DNA from: Xanthomonas arboricola pv. juglandis
GTDB taxonomy: Bacteria > Pseudomonadota > Gammaproteobacteria > Xanthomonadales > Xanthomonadaceae
Direction: 5' to 3'
Assembly (NCBI RefSeq): GCF_001013475.1
Contig: NZ_JZEF01000006.1
Coordinates: forward strand, 248,001 to 312,000
DNA length: 64,000 bases
Made by a program: the position numbers and the translations under genes
Part shown: in pieces, positions 35,506-45,168 of the stretch
Numbering within the stretch: the first letter of the stretch is position 1
Layout of the letters: the number at the start of each line of letters is the position of its first letter
The notes under the pieces: model-generated
The model's database searches: none
What the model saw: only the letters and a program-made list of their open reading frames with translations
What the model was told of the DNA's origin: nothing

Positions 35506-36862
35506 CTTTTCAACTTGATCTCATAAGGTGACAGTTCACCTGACTCGTCGCCCCACTCTTCTTCAGCAGGCAAAGGCAAAACTTTGCGGACTTGGGTACC
35601 GGATTGTGCTTCTTCAATCGATCGACGCCGGCCGCGCTCGCGCTGCTTTTGCATCGCCATACGGGCTTTCACGGTGCTTGCCTGAGCATCCTCTTTGAGC
35701 TTCGTCAGCCGCTCATAGGTCTCGAAGATCAAGTCCTCATCTACCTCGGCGCGACCTTCTCGCTTGAGCTGCACACGAATCTCGCGCAGTTCCCATAGCG
35801 TCATGTGCGGCCATGCCAAATTCCTGTAGGGCACCGCGTAGTACTGATCAATATCCGGATCGAGAAACCAAACCACACTGATATCCCGAGGATCCCGTCG
35901 CACTAGAAAACTCAGTGGCTTCTTGGTCTTGGGGTCGCGCCGTCCGACCCATGGGTCCAAAACAGGATCGTAATAACGGATGCCGTCGATCGCCAGGCCG
36001 TAGGCTTGCACCGTGCGCTTCAGCACCGGCATGAAGTCGAGGCGCAGTCTTTTGGGGTCCGCAATTGGCGCAGGTAGACCACGCGCAGGTGTCGTACCGT
36101 CACCAAGCACACCAGCCTCAAACTGTTTAATTGGTGGCCGTTTGAGACTTGAATGGACCGCTTGGTGATAGATGCCACAGATGTATTCGGCGACGTAACG
36201 TTCGCACTCAGCGAAGGTCATGATGGCCTCTTCGTGTGGCTTGTACTTGCCTCGCGCAGCAGCGTTGGCAAATGTTGTGCCCGGGATTGTTTGGATTTCG
36301 GCATTGGTTGTGCCAATTAGGCGCTCGATGTGACCTCCCCAGTGCGGGGTCTCCACCATTCGCCACTCCAGGCGGAAGCCGTAGGCAGCCGAAGCGCGAC
36401 TGATCATCTCACCATGGAATTCCTTGCCGTTGTCGGCTTGCACAGTGTCTGGGCGGCCATAGATAGGCCACGGCGATGGGATGCCCATTTTCGCCAGCCA
36501 GCCTTCTTTGTTGAGCATGCCATGCACCAAGCACATGCCTACCGACACTTCACTGGGCTTGTCGAGCGACAGATGGAAGCCGGCGACGCAACGGGAGTAC
36601 ACGTCGATAGCTACCGTCAGCCAAGGGCGTCCGATATGTCGGCGGTACACGTCGTCGACGATCACCACGTCCATTGGCGTGTGATCAATTTGCCAGACCG
36701 CGTTAGGCCAATCCGCACCCTCAAAGCGCCCTGGGCGGGCGTCGAATCGGTCCTGGGCTGCTTTGCGGCCCATGCGCTTTTCGACAACCTGCTTTTCAGC
36801 CAGACTGGCGATACGCCTTCGCAGCGTACTTTCGTTAGGTGGCTCTAGGTCCATGCGTCGAC
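35502..36862 (-). pseudogene. tniA: tniA DDE transposase, 5' end removed by IS insertion
   Basis: The remaining frame encodes the catalytic core of a TniA/TnsB-type retroviral-integrase-fold transposase. The three acidic residues are visible in WQIDHTPMDVVIVDD, VQADNGKEFHGE and TPHWGGHIERLIGT. The C-terminal beta-barrel and TniB-contact tail follow. Coding sequence begins only near MDLEPPNES; the N-terminal DNA-binding domains (about 100 residues compared with typical TniA) are missing, and the frame continues upstream into the right terminal repeat of the IS3-family element. The missing part was not found beyond 38096, so the element is probably immobile by itself. Confidence 0.85.
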
Positions 36863-36888
36863 TGATACGCCCAGGGTTCCGTAGACAC

Positions 36889-37743
36889 TCAAGACCCTCG
36901 TTGCGCGTAGCGCCGTTCAAACTCTACAGGGGACAGGTCGCCAGTTGAACCGTGGCGGCGGTTGGGGTTGTAGAACATCTCGATGTAGTCGAATACCTCG
37001 GCGCGAGCGGCGTCCTTGGTGGGATAGATCCGCCGCCTGATCCGCTCGCGTTTGAGCAGGCCGAAGAAGCTCTCCACGGGTGCGTTGTCGTGGCAGTTGC
37101 CACGCCGACTCATGCTGCACACCAAGCCATGGGACGCCAGGAAACTGCGCCAGTCATCGCTGGTGTAGACAGACCCTTGGTCCGAATGAACCAAGCAACC
37201 AGCGTTGGGTTTGCGCCGCCACACCGCAGACAACAAGGCCTGCACGACCAACTCGGTGTCGGCCCGATCGCGCATCGCCCAGCCGACGACCTGCCTGGAA
37301 AACAGATCGATCACAACAGCCAAATACATCCAGCCTTCATGCGTGCGGATGAAGGTGAAATCACTCGCCCAGGCCGTGTCCGGCTCCGTCACGTCGAACT
37401 GTCGGTCAAGCAGGTTGGCAGCCGCCTTGCACTGCATCCCTCCATGGAAGCGCGGTTTGCGACCATAGCCCACCTGGGCACGCAGTCCCTCGGTGCGCAT
37501 CAGCCGATGCACCCGATGGCGACTACAACGCTCACCTAGATCGCGCAGATCCGTGGTGATCTTGCGATGCCCATAAACACTGCCGCTGGCCAGCCAGTGG
37601 TGCTTGATTAGTCCAAGCAAGCGATCATCTTCCTTGGCGCGCTCACTGTCGGGCGAGCGTAACCAGGCGTAATAACCCGCCCGGTTGACCCGCAACACCC
37701 GGCACATCGCACACACCCTGAATTCCCCGCAGTGGGCTTGCAT
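36889..37743 (-). CDS. IS3-family transposase OrfB (DDE)
   Basis: OrfB (284 residues) has the HTH_21 region SGSVYGHRKITTDLRDLG and the integrase-core DDE: WASDFTFIRTHEG, VHSDQGSVYTS and NCHDNAPVESFFGLLKRE. It is normally made as an OrfAB fusion by -1 frameshifting from orfA at an A6G run (about 37790). The frame is intact. Confidence 0.93.
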   Translation of the reverse strand: MQAHCGEFRVCAMCRVLRVNRAGYYAWLRSPDSERAKEDDRLLGLIKHHWLASGSVYGHRKITTDLRDLGERCSRHRVHRLMRTEGLRAQVGYGRKPRFHGGMQCKAAANLLDRQFDVTEPDTAWASDFTFIRTHEGWMYLAVVIDLFSRQVVGWAMRDRADTELVVQALLSAVWRRKPNAGCLVHSDQGSVYTSDDWRSFLASHGLVCSMSRRGNCHDNAPVESFFGLLKRERIRRRIYPTKDAARAEVFDYIEMFYNPNRRHGSTGDLSPVEFERRYAQRGS

Positions 37744-37760
37744 GAAGGCGTACTTTGCCT

Positions 37761-38033
37761 TTACCCCTTGGCAAAGTACGCGGCGGCCTTTTTTAGGATG
37801 TCGCGCTCCTCGGTCACTCGACGCAACTCTGCCTTCAGCCGCCGAACCTCGGCGCTCTGGTCCACCTCGGCGCGCTGCACCACGCCAGGCTTGCCGAACT
37901 TGCGCAGCCAGGCGTAGAGGCTGTGCGTGGTGACACCCAGTCGCTCGGCGACTTCTGCCACCTTGAACCCACGATCAGTCACTTGCCGGACCGCCTCGAT
38001 CTTGAACTCATCCGTATACCGCTTACTGCTCAT
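37761..38033 (-). CDS. IS3-family transposase OrfA (helix-turn-helix)
   Basis: OrfA starts at ATG 38033 behind GGAGGTGTCC and gives 90 residues with a helix-turn-helix (YTDEFKIEAVRQVTDRG, GVTTHSLYAWLRKFG) and a C-terminal leucine-zipper-like segment (EVRRLKAELRRVTEERD). The CTAAAAAAGG run near its end (about 37786-37795) is a typical -1 slippage signal; shifting there places ribosomes in the orfB frame, giving the OrfAB transposase. Confidence 0.9.
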   Translation of the reverse strand: MSSKRYTDEFKIEAVRQVTDRGFKVAEVAERLGVTTHSLYAWLRKFGKPGVVQRAEVDQSAEVRRLKAELRRVTEERDILKKAAAYFAKG

Positions 38034-38096
38034 GGACACCTCCGAATCAGCCATTTTCCATGGCCTTGAGATGTCTAGGAAACCCTGGGCGTATCA

Positions 38097-38455
38097 GGAT
38101 GAGACCGGTAAGTGCACGGCGGCCTAGGCCAATTTTTCGAGCGGGCGGCAAGCGCCTTGGGAACCCAGTGGCGTCACTTGGATCGAATTCGAAGCTAGTG
38201 TCACCAACTTTGCCAGTGGGTTGCAATACCTTCGCTCGCATCTTGAAGCCCAAGCCTTTGAGATTGGGCGATACGGTTGCAAAGACTCTGCCAATTGTCA
38301 CCACGCCAACGGTGCGCCGATCTTCCTGGCGAGCAATCGCCAGGTGGTGCGCAACGGCGCGGGGAAACCACAGTGGACAGGGTCACGCGCCGATGCCGTG
38401 CACCGGCGGCGCCCTCCAGGCGGCTAGCCGGTCGTCCGGTCGCCGCCCCGGCTCC
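38097..38455. other. region between the IS and the GH84 gene, unknown gene fragment
   Basis: On the minus strand a frame from 38304 to the IS end reads MVTIGRVFATVSPNLKG... with moderate GC and could be the 5' fragment of a gene cut by the IS; I do not recognise it and it does not look like a tniA N-terminus. Further right, CTGGCGA-GCA-ATCGCCAG (about 38328-38345) forms a small hairpin, and chromosomal composition resumes before the GH84 stop. Confidence 0.4.
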
Positions 38456-40438
38456 TCACTGCGCGCCGGCCGCTTCGGCTGCCGCCGGCGCGCGGTAGGC
38501 GATCAGGCGCGGCGCGTCGGCGACGAAGCGGTCCAGCACGCCATCGGCGATCTTGACCGGGCCACCGAAGCGCGTGGCGCCGGGGATCGAGGGGATCGCT
38601 GCGGCTTCGGCAGCGATCCGCTTGGCATCGGCAAACGCAACTGCCGCCTGCGCGTCACCGCGATTGGCGGCTTCCAGCCCGGCCGCGGTCTGCTGCAGCG
38701 CGCGGCCCCAGGCTTCCATCGCCTCCAGCCAGGGGCGCGATTGCTCCGCAAAGCCCTTGTCGGCCACGCCTGCGCGAATGCTCTGCGGCGCGGCCGCGAA
38801 CACATCGGCCGTGCGCACCAGCTCGGCGATGGCCTGGCTGCGCGCCGCTGCATCGCCCAGCGCAATCGCCTCGCGCACATGGTCGAGCACGGCCTTCAGC
38901 CGCGGCGCCTGTTCCTGCCACGGCTGGCTGCCGAAGGTCGGCGCCAGATGCTGGGTATCGAAGAAGGTCAGCAGCGCGGCGGTCACCTGCGCGTCGCCAC
39001 CGGCCAGGTCGCGTGCGGCCGCATGCCAGGTGCGCTGGGCGTCGTAGCCGGCGTCGTTCCAGGCGAAGGCGGTCAGCCCCATCACCGCGACCCGGCTGGG
39101 CACTTCCTGATTCATCGGGTTGGAGACGATGCCGGACAACTCCGCCGACAGGCCGGCCTCGCGCCGCGCATACGGCGCCATCAGCAGGCGCCCGGCCGAG
39201 GTTTCGAAATCGTTGACCGGGTAGTTGTCCCACAGCAGCGTCTTGCGACCGAACGCCTTGGTCGCCGCGCGTGCATCGGGAATGGAAATAGCCGGCGGCA
39301 CCACGTCGGTGCCGGTCCACTGCACCACGATCTTCGGGTCCAGATGCTTGCGCAGCGCTTCCTTGTACGGGCTTTCCTTGGCGTCGTAATACTCGGTCGG
39401 CACCATGATCAATTCCGAGGCTGCATCGTGGCGGGCGACCAGATCGGCCTGCACCAGGTTGAGCAGATGCGACTGCGCGATACCGGCCGCCTGCGCGCCG
39501 GACGCGCCGAAGGTGGTCTTGTCGCGCTCGCAGTTCCACTTGGTGTATTCGATATCGTCCAGCGCCACGTAGAAGCTGCGCACACCCAGCGCGCGGAAGG
39601 CATCGAACTTGCGCAGCAGCGCCTTGACATCGGCCGGATCGGAGAAGCACACCGTCGGCCCCGGCGAGATCGCATAGACGAAGTCGACATGGTTGCGCCT
39701 GGCGGTGGCCGCCAGTTTGCCCAGCGCCTTCAGCGTGGCGGCCGGATATGCCTCGCGCCAGCGGTCGCGCGCGTACGGGTCGTCCTTGGGGCTGTAGATG
39801 AAGGTATTGGCCTTGCTGCGGGCGAGAAACTCGATGTGCTTGCTGCGGTCGGCCATCGACCATGGCGCGCCGTAGAAGCCTTCGATGGTGCCGCGGATCG
39901 GCATCGCCGGATGATCCTGGATCGCCAGGGTCGGAATGGCCGGGCGCTCGACCAGTTGGCGCAACGTCTGCGCCGCATGGAACAGCCCCTCGTTGTCCTG
40001 ACCGGCCAGCGTGATCAGGCTGCCGGTGCCGAGCGCCACGCTGGCGAGCGTATAGCCCTCCTTGTGGGTGTCCTGCACCGCCTTGCTGCGGGTCAGCGCA
40101 TCGCGCACCACTGCCGCCTCGCCGGTGCCGAGCACGATGTGCGGGCGGTCGAGCGTGGCCGGCAGACGCGCCGCGGTGGCGATCTTGGCGACGCCGGCCG
40201 TACCGAGGATGCGGCGTACCAACGCGACCGACTCCGGATCCGCACCCGGCGCCACCACCAGCACCACTGATTGCCCCAGCGCGACGGTGCCACCCTCGAG
40301 CGTGATCGAAACCGGGGCGGGGAAGATCGCCGGCTGGGTGACCGGCTGGGCCAGCGCGGGGACTGTTGCCGCTGCCAGGCCTGCTGCCAGCCAGAGCGAG
40401 AGCGGGCGCAAGCCCGACTTCCTATCGCGTCGCTTCAT
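38456..40438 (-). CDS. GH84 beta-N-acetylglucosaminidase
   Basis: The 660-residue enzyme has a signal peptide (LSLWLAAGLAAATVPALAQ), an N-terminal GH20b-like domain (residues about 35-170) and a GH84 barrel opening RGTIEGFYGAPWSMADR. The catalytic aspartate pair is in VALDDIEYTKW, as in bacterial O-GlcNAcase/NagJ homologues that cleave beta-GlcNAc with substrate assistance. A helical C-terminal domain follows. It probably works in the periplasm on host or peptidoglycan-derived GlcNAc. The 17-nt motif CGGTATTGAAATGGTAT occurs 11 nt upstream of the start and again 156 nt further upstream. Confidence 0.88.
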   Translation of the reverse strand: MKRRDRKSGLRPLSLWLAAGLAAATVPALAQPVTQPAIFPAPVSITLEGGTVALGQSVVLVVAPGADPESVALVRRILGTAGVAKIATAARLPATLDRPHIVLGTGEAAVVRDALTRSKAVQDTHKEGYTLASVALGTGSLITLAGQDNEGLFHAAQTLRQLVERPAIPTLAIQDHPAMPIRGTIEGFYGAPWSMADRSKHIEFLARSKANTFIYSPKDDPYARDRWREAYPAATLKALGKLAATARRNHVDFVYAISPGPTVCFSDPADVKALLRKFDAFRALGVRSFYVALDDIEYTKWNCERDKTTFGASGAQAAGIAQSHLLNLVQADLVARHDAASELIMVPTEYYDAKESPYKEALRKHLDPKIVVQWTGTDVVPPAISIPDARAATKAFGRKTLLWDNYPVNDFETSAGRLLMAPYARREAGLSAELSGIVSNPMNQEVPSRVAVMGLTAFAWNDAGYDAQRTWHAAARDLAGGDAQVTAALLTFFDTQHLAPTFGSQPWQEQAPRLKAVLDHVREAIALGDAAARSQAIAELVRTADVFAAAPQSIRAGVADKGFAEQSRPWLEAMEAWGRALQQTAAGLEAANRGDAQAAVAFADAKRIAAEAAAIPSIPGATRFGGPVKIADGVLDRFVADAPRLIAYRAPAAAEAAGAQ

Positions 40439-40890
40439 CCCCGAACTCCGGTATTGAAATGGTATTAGGCCCTAGAGTAGGCAAGTCATCGCGTGGCGAC
40501 AAGCGGGCCGATCTTGGGACACTCAAATCAGGCCGGGAGCCAAAAGCTTGTTCGAGGGCATGGCGCCTGTGCCGCTGCGGGCCTCAGGTGCTGGATCCAC
40601 TCTTCGGTATTGAAATGGTATGAGCAGGTTGCGTGGCATGGCACCGCTCGGGTCGTGTGGCAGGCCAGCTGCTCGAGTGAAATCGAGCCGGCTCAACGTT
40701 TCTCAGCTGCGTCGACCGCCGATGCCAGATGCCGCCTGTCCACGGCGAACAGTGACCCACGACGCAGTGGTGGACGCCGTGGCGCTGCGTCGCGGCAATC
40801 CGCCGATGACGGATGCGGTATCTCAGCAACCGGCCAATCCCCTGAGCACCAACGGCGCAATGTCGGCCGAAGGCGCTGCCCACTGACGCC
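40439..40890. promoter_or_regulatory. GH84 promoter region with two direct 17-bp operator-like repeats
   Basis: CGGTATTGAAATGGTAT occurs at 40449-40465 and 40605-40621 in the same orientation. Each copy contains two GGTATT/GGTAT half sites in direct order, 11 bp apart. Xanthomonas GlcNAc-utilisation genes are controlled by NagR and the GntR-type NagQ, and these sites may be such operators (inference). The rest of the 450 nt holds no gene that I support. Confidence 0.55.
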
Positions 40891-41286
<396 letters not shown>

Positions 41287-41419
41287 TCACCCAGCAGCGT
41301 GCGCCCGTCACCGCGGCCGACAGTCGAATGGGACTATCCTTACCGCCTGCCGACTGCCTTGCCGATGTCCCGCGTGTCCGGCCTGCACTAGGCTTCCTAC
41401 GGACCTGCGGAGAACACCC

Positions 41420-41698
41420 ATGATCGATTTCAACCAGCTCGACGACCTCGCCCGCCGCCTCAGCGACCTGGTGCCGCCGGGCCTGCGCCAATCGCGCGAA
41501 GAACTGCAGAGCACCTTCAAGGGCGCGCTGCAGGCCGGCCTGGGCAAGCTGGACCTGGTCACCCGCGAAGAGTTCGACGTGCAGCGCGCGGTGCTGCTGC
41601 GCACGCGCGAAAAACTCGACGCGCTGGAGCAGGCCGTGGCCGCGCTGGAAGCCCGCGCGCCTGCGACGACGCCCACAGCGCCGCCTGCCGCTCCCTGA
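41420..41698 (+). CDS. ubiK: ubiquinone biosynthesis accessory factor UbiK
   Basis: This 92-residue protein belongs to the YqiC/UbiK (BMFP) family. It begins MIDFNQLDDLARRLSDLVPP, contains REELQSTFKGALQAGLGKLDLVTREEFDVQ, and ends in a coiled coil (LRTREKLDALEQAVAALEA). The family forms a trimeric complex with UbiJ that scaffolds aerobic ubiquinone synthesis. ATG 41420 follows GGAGAACACCC. It is followed 15 nt later by the comM-like gene. Confidence 0.88.
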   Translation: MIDFNQLDDLARRLSDLVPPGLRQSREELQSTFKGALQAGLGKLDLVTREEFDVQRAVLLRTREKLDALEQAVAALEARAPATTPTAPPAAP

Positions 41699-41713
41699 CC
41701 AGGACCTTCCACC

Positions 41714-43234
41714 ATGAGTCTGGCGCTGGTGCACAGCCGTGCCCGCGTGGGGGTGCATGCGCCTGAGGTTCGGGTGGAAGTGCATCTCTCCGGCGGGCTT
41801 CCCTCCACCCAGATCGTGGGCCTGCCCGAGGCCGCGGTGCGCGAATCGCGCGAACGCGTGCGTGCGGCGCTGCTGTGCGCACAATTCGAATTTCCCGCGC
41901 GGCGCATCACCATCAACCTGGCGCCGGCCGACTTGCCGAAGGAAGGCGGCCGCTTCGACCTGCCGATCGCCCTCGGCATCCTGGCCGCCAGCGGGCAGAT
42001 CGATCGCCAGACCCTTGCCGACTACGAGTTTCTCGGCGAGCTGGCGTTGACCGGCGAGTTGCGTGGCGTCGATGGCGTGCTGCCGGCCGCGCTGGCTGCC
42101 GCGCAGGCCGGGCGACGGCTGATCGTGCCGCTGGCCAACGGTGCCGAAGCGGCTGTCGCCGGGCATGTCGAGGCCTTTACCGCACGCACGCTGCTGGAAG
42201 TCTGCGCCGCGCTCAACGGAAGCCAACCGGCGCCTGCTGCCGAAGTAGCGATTCCGGCGCTCGGCGCGCGCGCGCTGCCCGACATGGCCGATGTGCGCGG
42301 CCAGCCGCACGCGCGTCGCGCGCTGGAGATCGCCGCTGCCGGTGGTCACCATTTATTGCTGGTCGGCAGCCCTGGCTGCGGCAAGACCCTGCTCGCCTCG
42401 CGCCTGCCCGGCCTGTTGCCGGAATCCAGCGAGGCCGAGGCACTGGAAACCGCTGCCATCACCTCGGTCAGCGGCCGCGGGCTGGATCTTGCGCGCTGGC
42501 GGCAGCGGCCCTACCGGGCCCCGCACCATACCGCCAGCGCGGTCGCATTGGTCGGTGGCGGCACACATCCGCGCCCCGGCGAGATCTCGCTGGCCCACAA
42601 CGGCGTGCTGTTTCTGGACGAATTGCCCGAGTGGCAGCGGCAGACGCTGGAAGTATTGCGCGAGCCCCTGGAATCCGGCCTGGTGACGATCTCGCGCGCA
42701 GCGCGCAGCGTGGATTTTCCGGCACGCTTCCAGCTGGTTGCTGCCATGAACCCGTGCCCATGCGGATGGGCCGGCGATGGCAGCGGGCGTTGCCGCTGCA
42801 GCAGCGACAGCATCCGCCGCTATCGCAGCCGCATCTCCGGCCCGTTGCTGGACCGGATCGACCTGCATGTCGAAGTGCCGCGACTGCCCCCGCAAGCCTT
42901 GCGCAGCGGCAATCTCGGCGAAGACAGTGCCAGCATGCGCACCCGCGTGGTTGCCGCACGTGGACGGCAACTCGCGCGTGCCGGCGCACCCAACGCGCAG
43001 CTGGATCAGGCGCAGACCGATCATCATTGCCGCCTGGAGGGCGACGATCAGGTGCTGCTGGAACGCGCCATCGAACACCTGCAGCTGTCCGCACGCTCGA
43101 TGCATCGCATCCTGCGCGTGGCCCGCACCATTGCCGATCTCGACGACAGTGCGGCCATTGCCACCCGGCATCTGACTGAGGCCATTGGCTACCGCAAACT
43201 GGATCGCGCCATGGGTACGGCGAGCGCGGCGTAG
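41714..43234 (+). CDS. comM: YifB/ComM family magnesium-chelatase-like AAA+ ATPase
   Basis: The 506-residue protein has the ChlI-like N-terminal domain (EVHLSGGLPSTQIVGLPEAA), the AAA+ core with Walker A GSPGCGKTLLASRLPGLLP and Walker B GVLFLDELPEWQR, and a C-terminal lid with RSMHRILRVARTIADL. ComM is a hexameric branch-migration helicase needed for integrating DNA during natural transformation, and family members occur in non-competent bacteria too. It lies downstream of ubiK, probably in one operon. Confidence 0.9.
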   Translation: MSLALVHSRARVGVHAPEVRVEVHLSGGLPSTQIVGLPEAAVRESRERVRAALLCAQFEFPARRITINLAPADLPKEGGRFDLPIALGILAASGQIDRQTLADYEFLGELALTGELRGVDGVLPAALAAAQAGRRLIVPLANGAEAAVAGHVEAFTARTLLEVCAALNGSQPAPAAEVAIPALGARALPDMADVRGQPHARRALEIAAAGGHHLLLVGSPGCGKTLLASRLPGLLPESSEAEALETAAITSVSGRGLDLARWRQRPYRAPHHTASAVALVGGGTHPRPGEISLAHNGVLFLDELPEWQRQTLEVLREPLESGLVTISRAARSVDFPARFQLVAAMNPCPCGWAGDGSGRCRCSSDSIRRYRSRISGPLLDRIDLHVEVPRLPPQALRSGNLGEDSASMRTRVVAARGRQLARAGAPNAQLDQAQTDHHCRLEGDDQVLLERAIEHLQLSARSMHRILRVARTIADLDDSAAIATRHLTEAIGYRKLDRAMGTASAA

Positions 43235-43515
43235 CAGCGCCGATCCAAACGCCTCAACGTGGTGGCATTGGTCCACCGTACGACGATGCCGCGCTGTTTC
43301 GTTAGGACGTTGAGGAGTTCGAGACGGCCATGCGATCGACCGCTGCGTCCATCGCAGAACTATCTGCTGCCGGTTCGGCGGCAAGGTGCGTGCACGTGCT
43401 TGCATCGGGCAGCACTGCATTCGCCGGTACGTCCACACGCTCTCTCCAGCGTCGCAACATCCATTTCATGGCAATGCACGTACAACGTCCGCCACACCAC
43501 TGCGCAGAGGCCGCC

Positions 43516-44025
43516 ATGAGCCGACTCCCCGACCTAGTCACCGTCCCGTCCCTGGATCTGAATCGCTATCTGGGCACCTGGTACGAAATCGCACGGCTGC
43601 CGATTCGCTTCGAGGATGCCGATTGCACCGACGTGTCGGCGCACTATTCGCTGCAGGACGATGGCACGGTGCGGGTGCAGAACCGCTGCCTGACCGCCGA
43701 GGGCGAACTGGAAGAAGCAATCGGGCAGGCGCGCGCCATCGACGACAGCAACGCGCGGCTGGAAGTCACCTTCCTCCCCGAAGGCCTGCGCTGGATTCCT
43801 TTCACCAAAGGCGATTACTGGGTGATGCGCATCGATGCGGACTACACCGCCGCGCTGGTCGGTGGCCCCGACCGCAAGTACCTGTGGCTGCTGGCAAGGC
43901 TGCCGCAGCTGGACGAAAACATCACCCAGGCCTATCTGGCGCATGCGCGCGAGCAGGGCTTCGATTTGGCCCCGCTGATCCACACCCCGCACACCGGGCG
44001 GCTGACGGAGCAGCCACTTCCCTGA
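43516..44025 (+). CDS. lipocalin family protein (Blc-like)
   Basis: The 169-residue product has the bacterial lipocalin signature LNRYLGTWYEIARLP and the later GGPDRKYLWLLARLP block. It lacks a signal peptide or lipobox in the best-supported start (ATG 43516, MSRLPDLVTVPSLDL), in contrast to the outer-membrane lipoprotein Blc of E. coli. The open frame upstream to 43330 does not add a convincing signal sequence. Lipocalins bind fatty acids, lysophospholipids or haem-like ligands; the ligand here is unknown. Confidence 0.85.
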   Translation: MSRLPDLVTVPSLDLNRYLGTWYEIARLPIRFEDADCTDVSAHYSLQDDGTVRVQNRCLTAEGELEEAIGQARAIDDSNARLEVTFLPEGLRWIPFTKGDYWVMRIDADYTAALVGGPDRKYLWLLARLPQLDENITQAYLAHAREQGFDLAPLIHTPHTGRLTEQPLP

Positions 44026-44621
44026 CTGCTGCGCAGAGCTGGCAAAGCAGCCTTCAACCTGCTCGCTAGGGCACGCACTCCGGGCCAGCGAAGGTCTTGT
44101 GTCTTTGAGGATCGGGGTTACGGGTAGCTCGACTGTAGAGCCAGACCAACTCTAGAGCGGCTGATCTGCGACTTGGCTGCAGGGCCCTTGCCCGCCTACC
44201 ATCGCGGGACACGCCGCAAGTACGTCCATGTAGGCTCTTACGCGATGGTAGGCAGGCAAGGACCAGTCGAGATGGTCGGTGTGCATGGAGCAAGCAGGGC
44301 AAGACATGGTTGGTCGGATCACTGCATGTGCCACCGGCTTCCCATCCCAAGCCGCGCAGCACACAGGTTTTCAACGCGCAACCGACAAACGTCTCCTCTG
44401 CCCGCCACAAGCTCAGGAACACGCTTTCGAGAAAGCAGCCGACCAACTTGCTAGTGCGGGACCCCTGCTGGTTGCGGGACCCTTGGCGGCATCAATGCCG
44501 CCAAGGAGCCTATACGGACAGATGCACGGCGTGTCCCGCAAGCGGTGAGGGCGCCGCGCCCCTCGATCTACCCCCTCGCCTATCTGGTATTCGACGATTG
44601 GCGACCGGATTGAAGCCCGGC
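44026..44621. repeat. non-coding region with an inverted pair of dispersed repeats and an 11-bp stem
   Basis: GCGGGACACGCCG at about 44204-44216, followed by GTACGTCCATGTAGGCTC, has a diverged inverted counterpart at about 44508-44541 (GGAGCCTATACGGAC...CGGCGTGTCCCGC). A perfect stem CCTTGGCGGCA (44481-44491) / TGCCGCCAAGG (44496-44506) lies beside it. The several open frames in the region are repeat-derived and not supported as genes. Confidence 0.6.
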
Positions 44622-44798
44622 TCAACCGTTGAGCGTGCCCAGATCCTTGGCCGCAGCCTGCGCGCCTTCCAGGCTGTCGAAGGCGACGCCGGTGTCGCCG
44701 ACCACGTACTTGGTCAGCTCGCCATCGCGGGTGGTTTCCTGCATCTTGAAGATCGGCACTGCATCGGTGCCGCCGACGCGTTCTTTCTGCGTTGTCAT
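44622..44798 (-). CDS. small hypothetical protein (58 residues)
   Basis: The protein starts at ATG 44798 directly behind an excellent ribosome site (CCTGGAGGAATCACC) and reads MTTQKERVGGTDAVPIF, then KMQETTRDGELTKYVVGDTG and a C-terminal helix. It has no signal peptide or membrane helix. The strong RBS and sensible composition support it as a real gene. I do not recognise the family. Confidence 0.65.
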   Translation of the reverse strand: MTTQKERVGGTDAVPIFKMQETTRDGELTKYVVGDTGVAFDSLEGAQAAAKDLGTLNG

Positions 44799-45168
44799 GG
44801 TGATTCCTCCAGGAAAGTGCCTTGCACGGGGCCGGATGGCGCCGCGGCTCCCGCTTGGGAGCACAGACCACCCGACCCTAGCGCGCTGCCTGGTGCAGGC
44901 GCGTGAATCCATTGACGAGGCCGATTACCACACCTGCCGGCACCGTCATTTGCAGAAAATCACATCTGCTTCGCCCCGCGGACGCGCGCAACCCGCGCGT
45001 CTGTCGTACATTCGCGACGTGCAGCCTCATCAGTCCACCGTCACTGTCTCCAGCGTCCTCGCGCGGCACGTCCGTGCGCGGCGCAAATACGCCACGCCAT
45101 TCGTGGGGCGATGCGTGTCAGCGCCGCTCTGCACGGGCTGTTGTGCGTGAGCACGCCTCCACGCAGAT
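44799..45168. other. intergenic region, no gene seen
   Basis: This region separates the small gene from the divergent EAL gene. I see GC-rich sequence without a convincing open frame, terminator or operator; promoters for both neighbours must lie here. Confidence 0.4.

Larger units (their letters stand above)
36863..38096 (-). mobile_element. IS3-family insertion sequence (IS51-like, 1234 bp)
   Basis: The element has terminal repeats starting TGATACGCCCAGGGTT at both ends (36863 rightwards and 38096 leftwards); the similarity extends about 33 bp inward (TAGACA.CTCAAG). It encodes orfA and orfB on the minus strand, linked by a -1 frameshift signal. Flanking bases (CGAC left, GGAT right) are not a target duplication, so a deletion or recombination has probably occurred on one side. 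It truncates tniA on the left. Confidence 0.85.
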
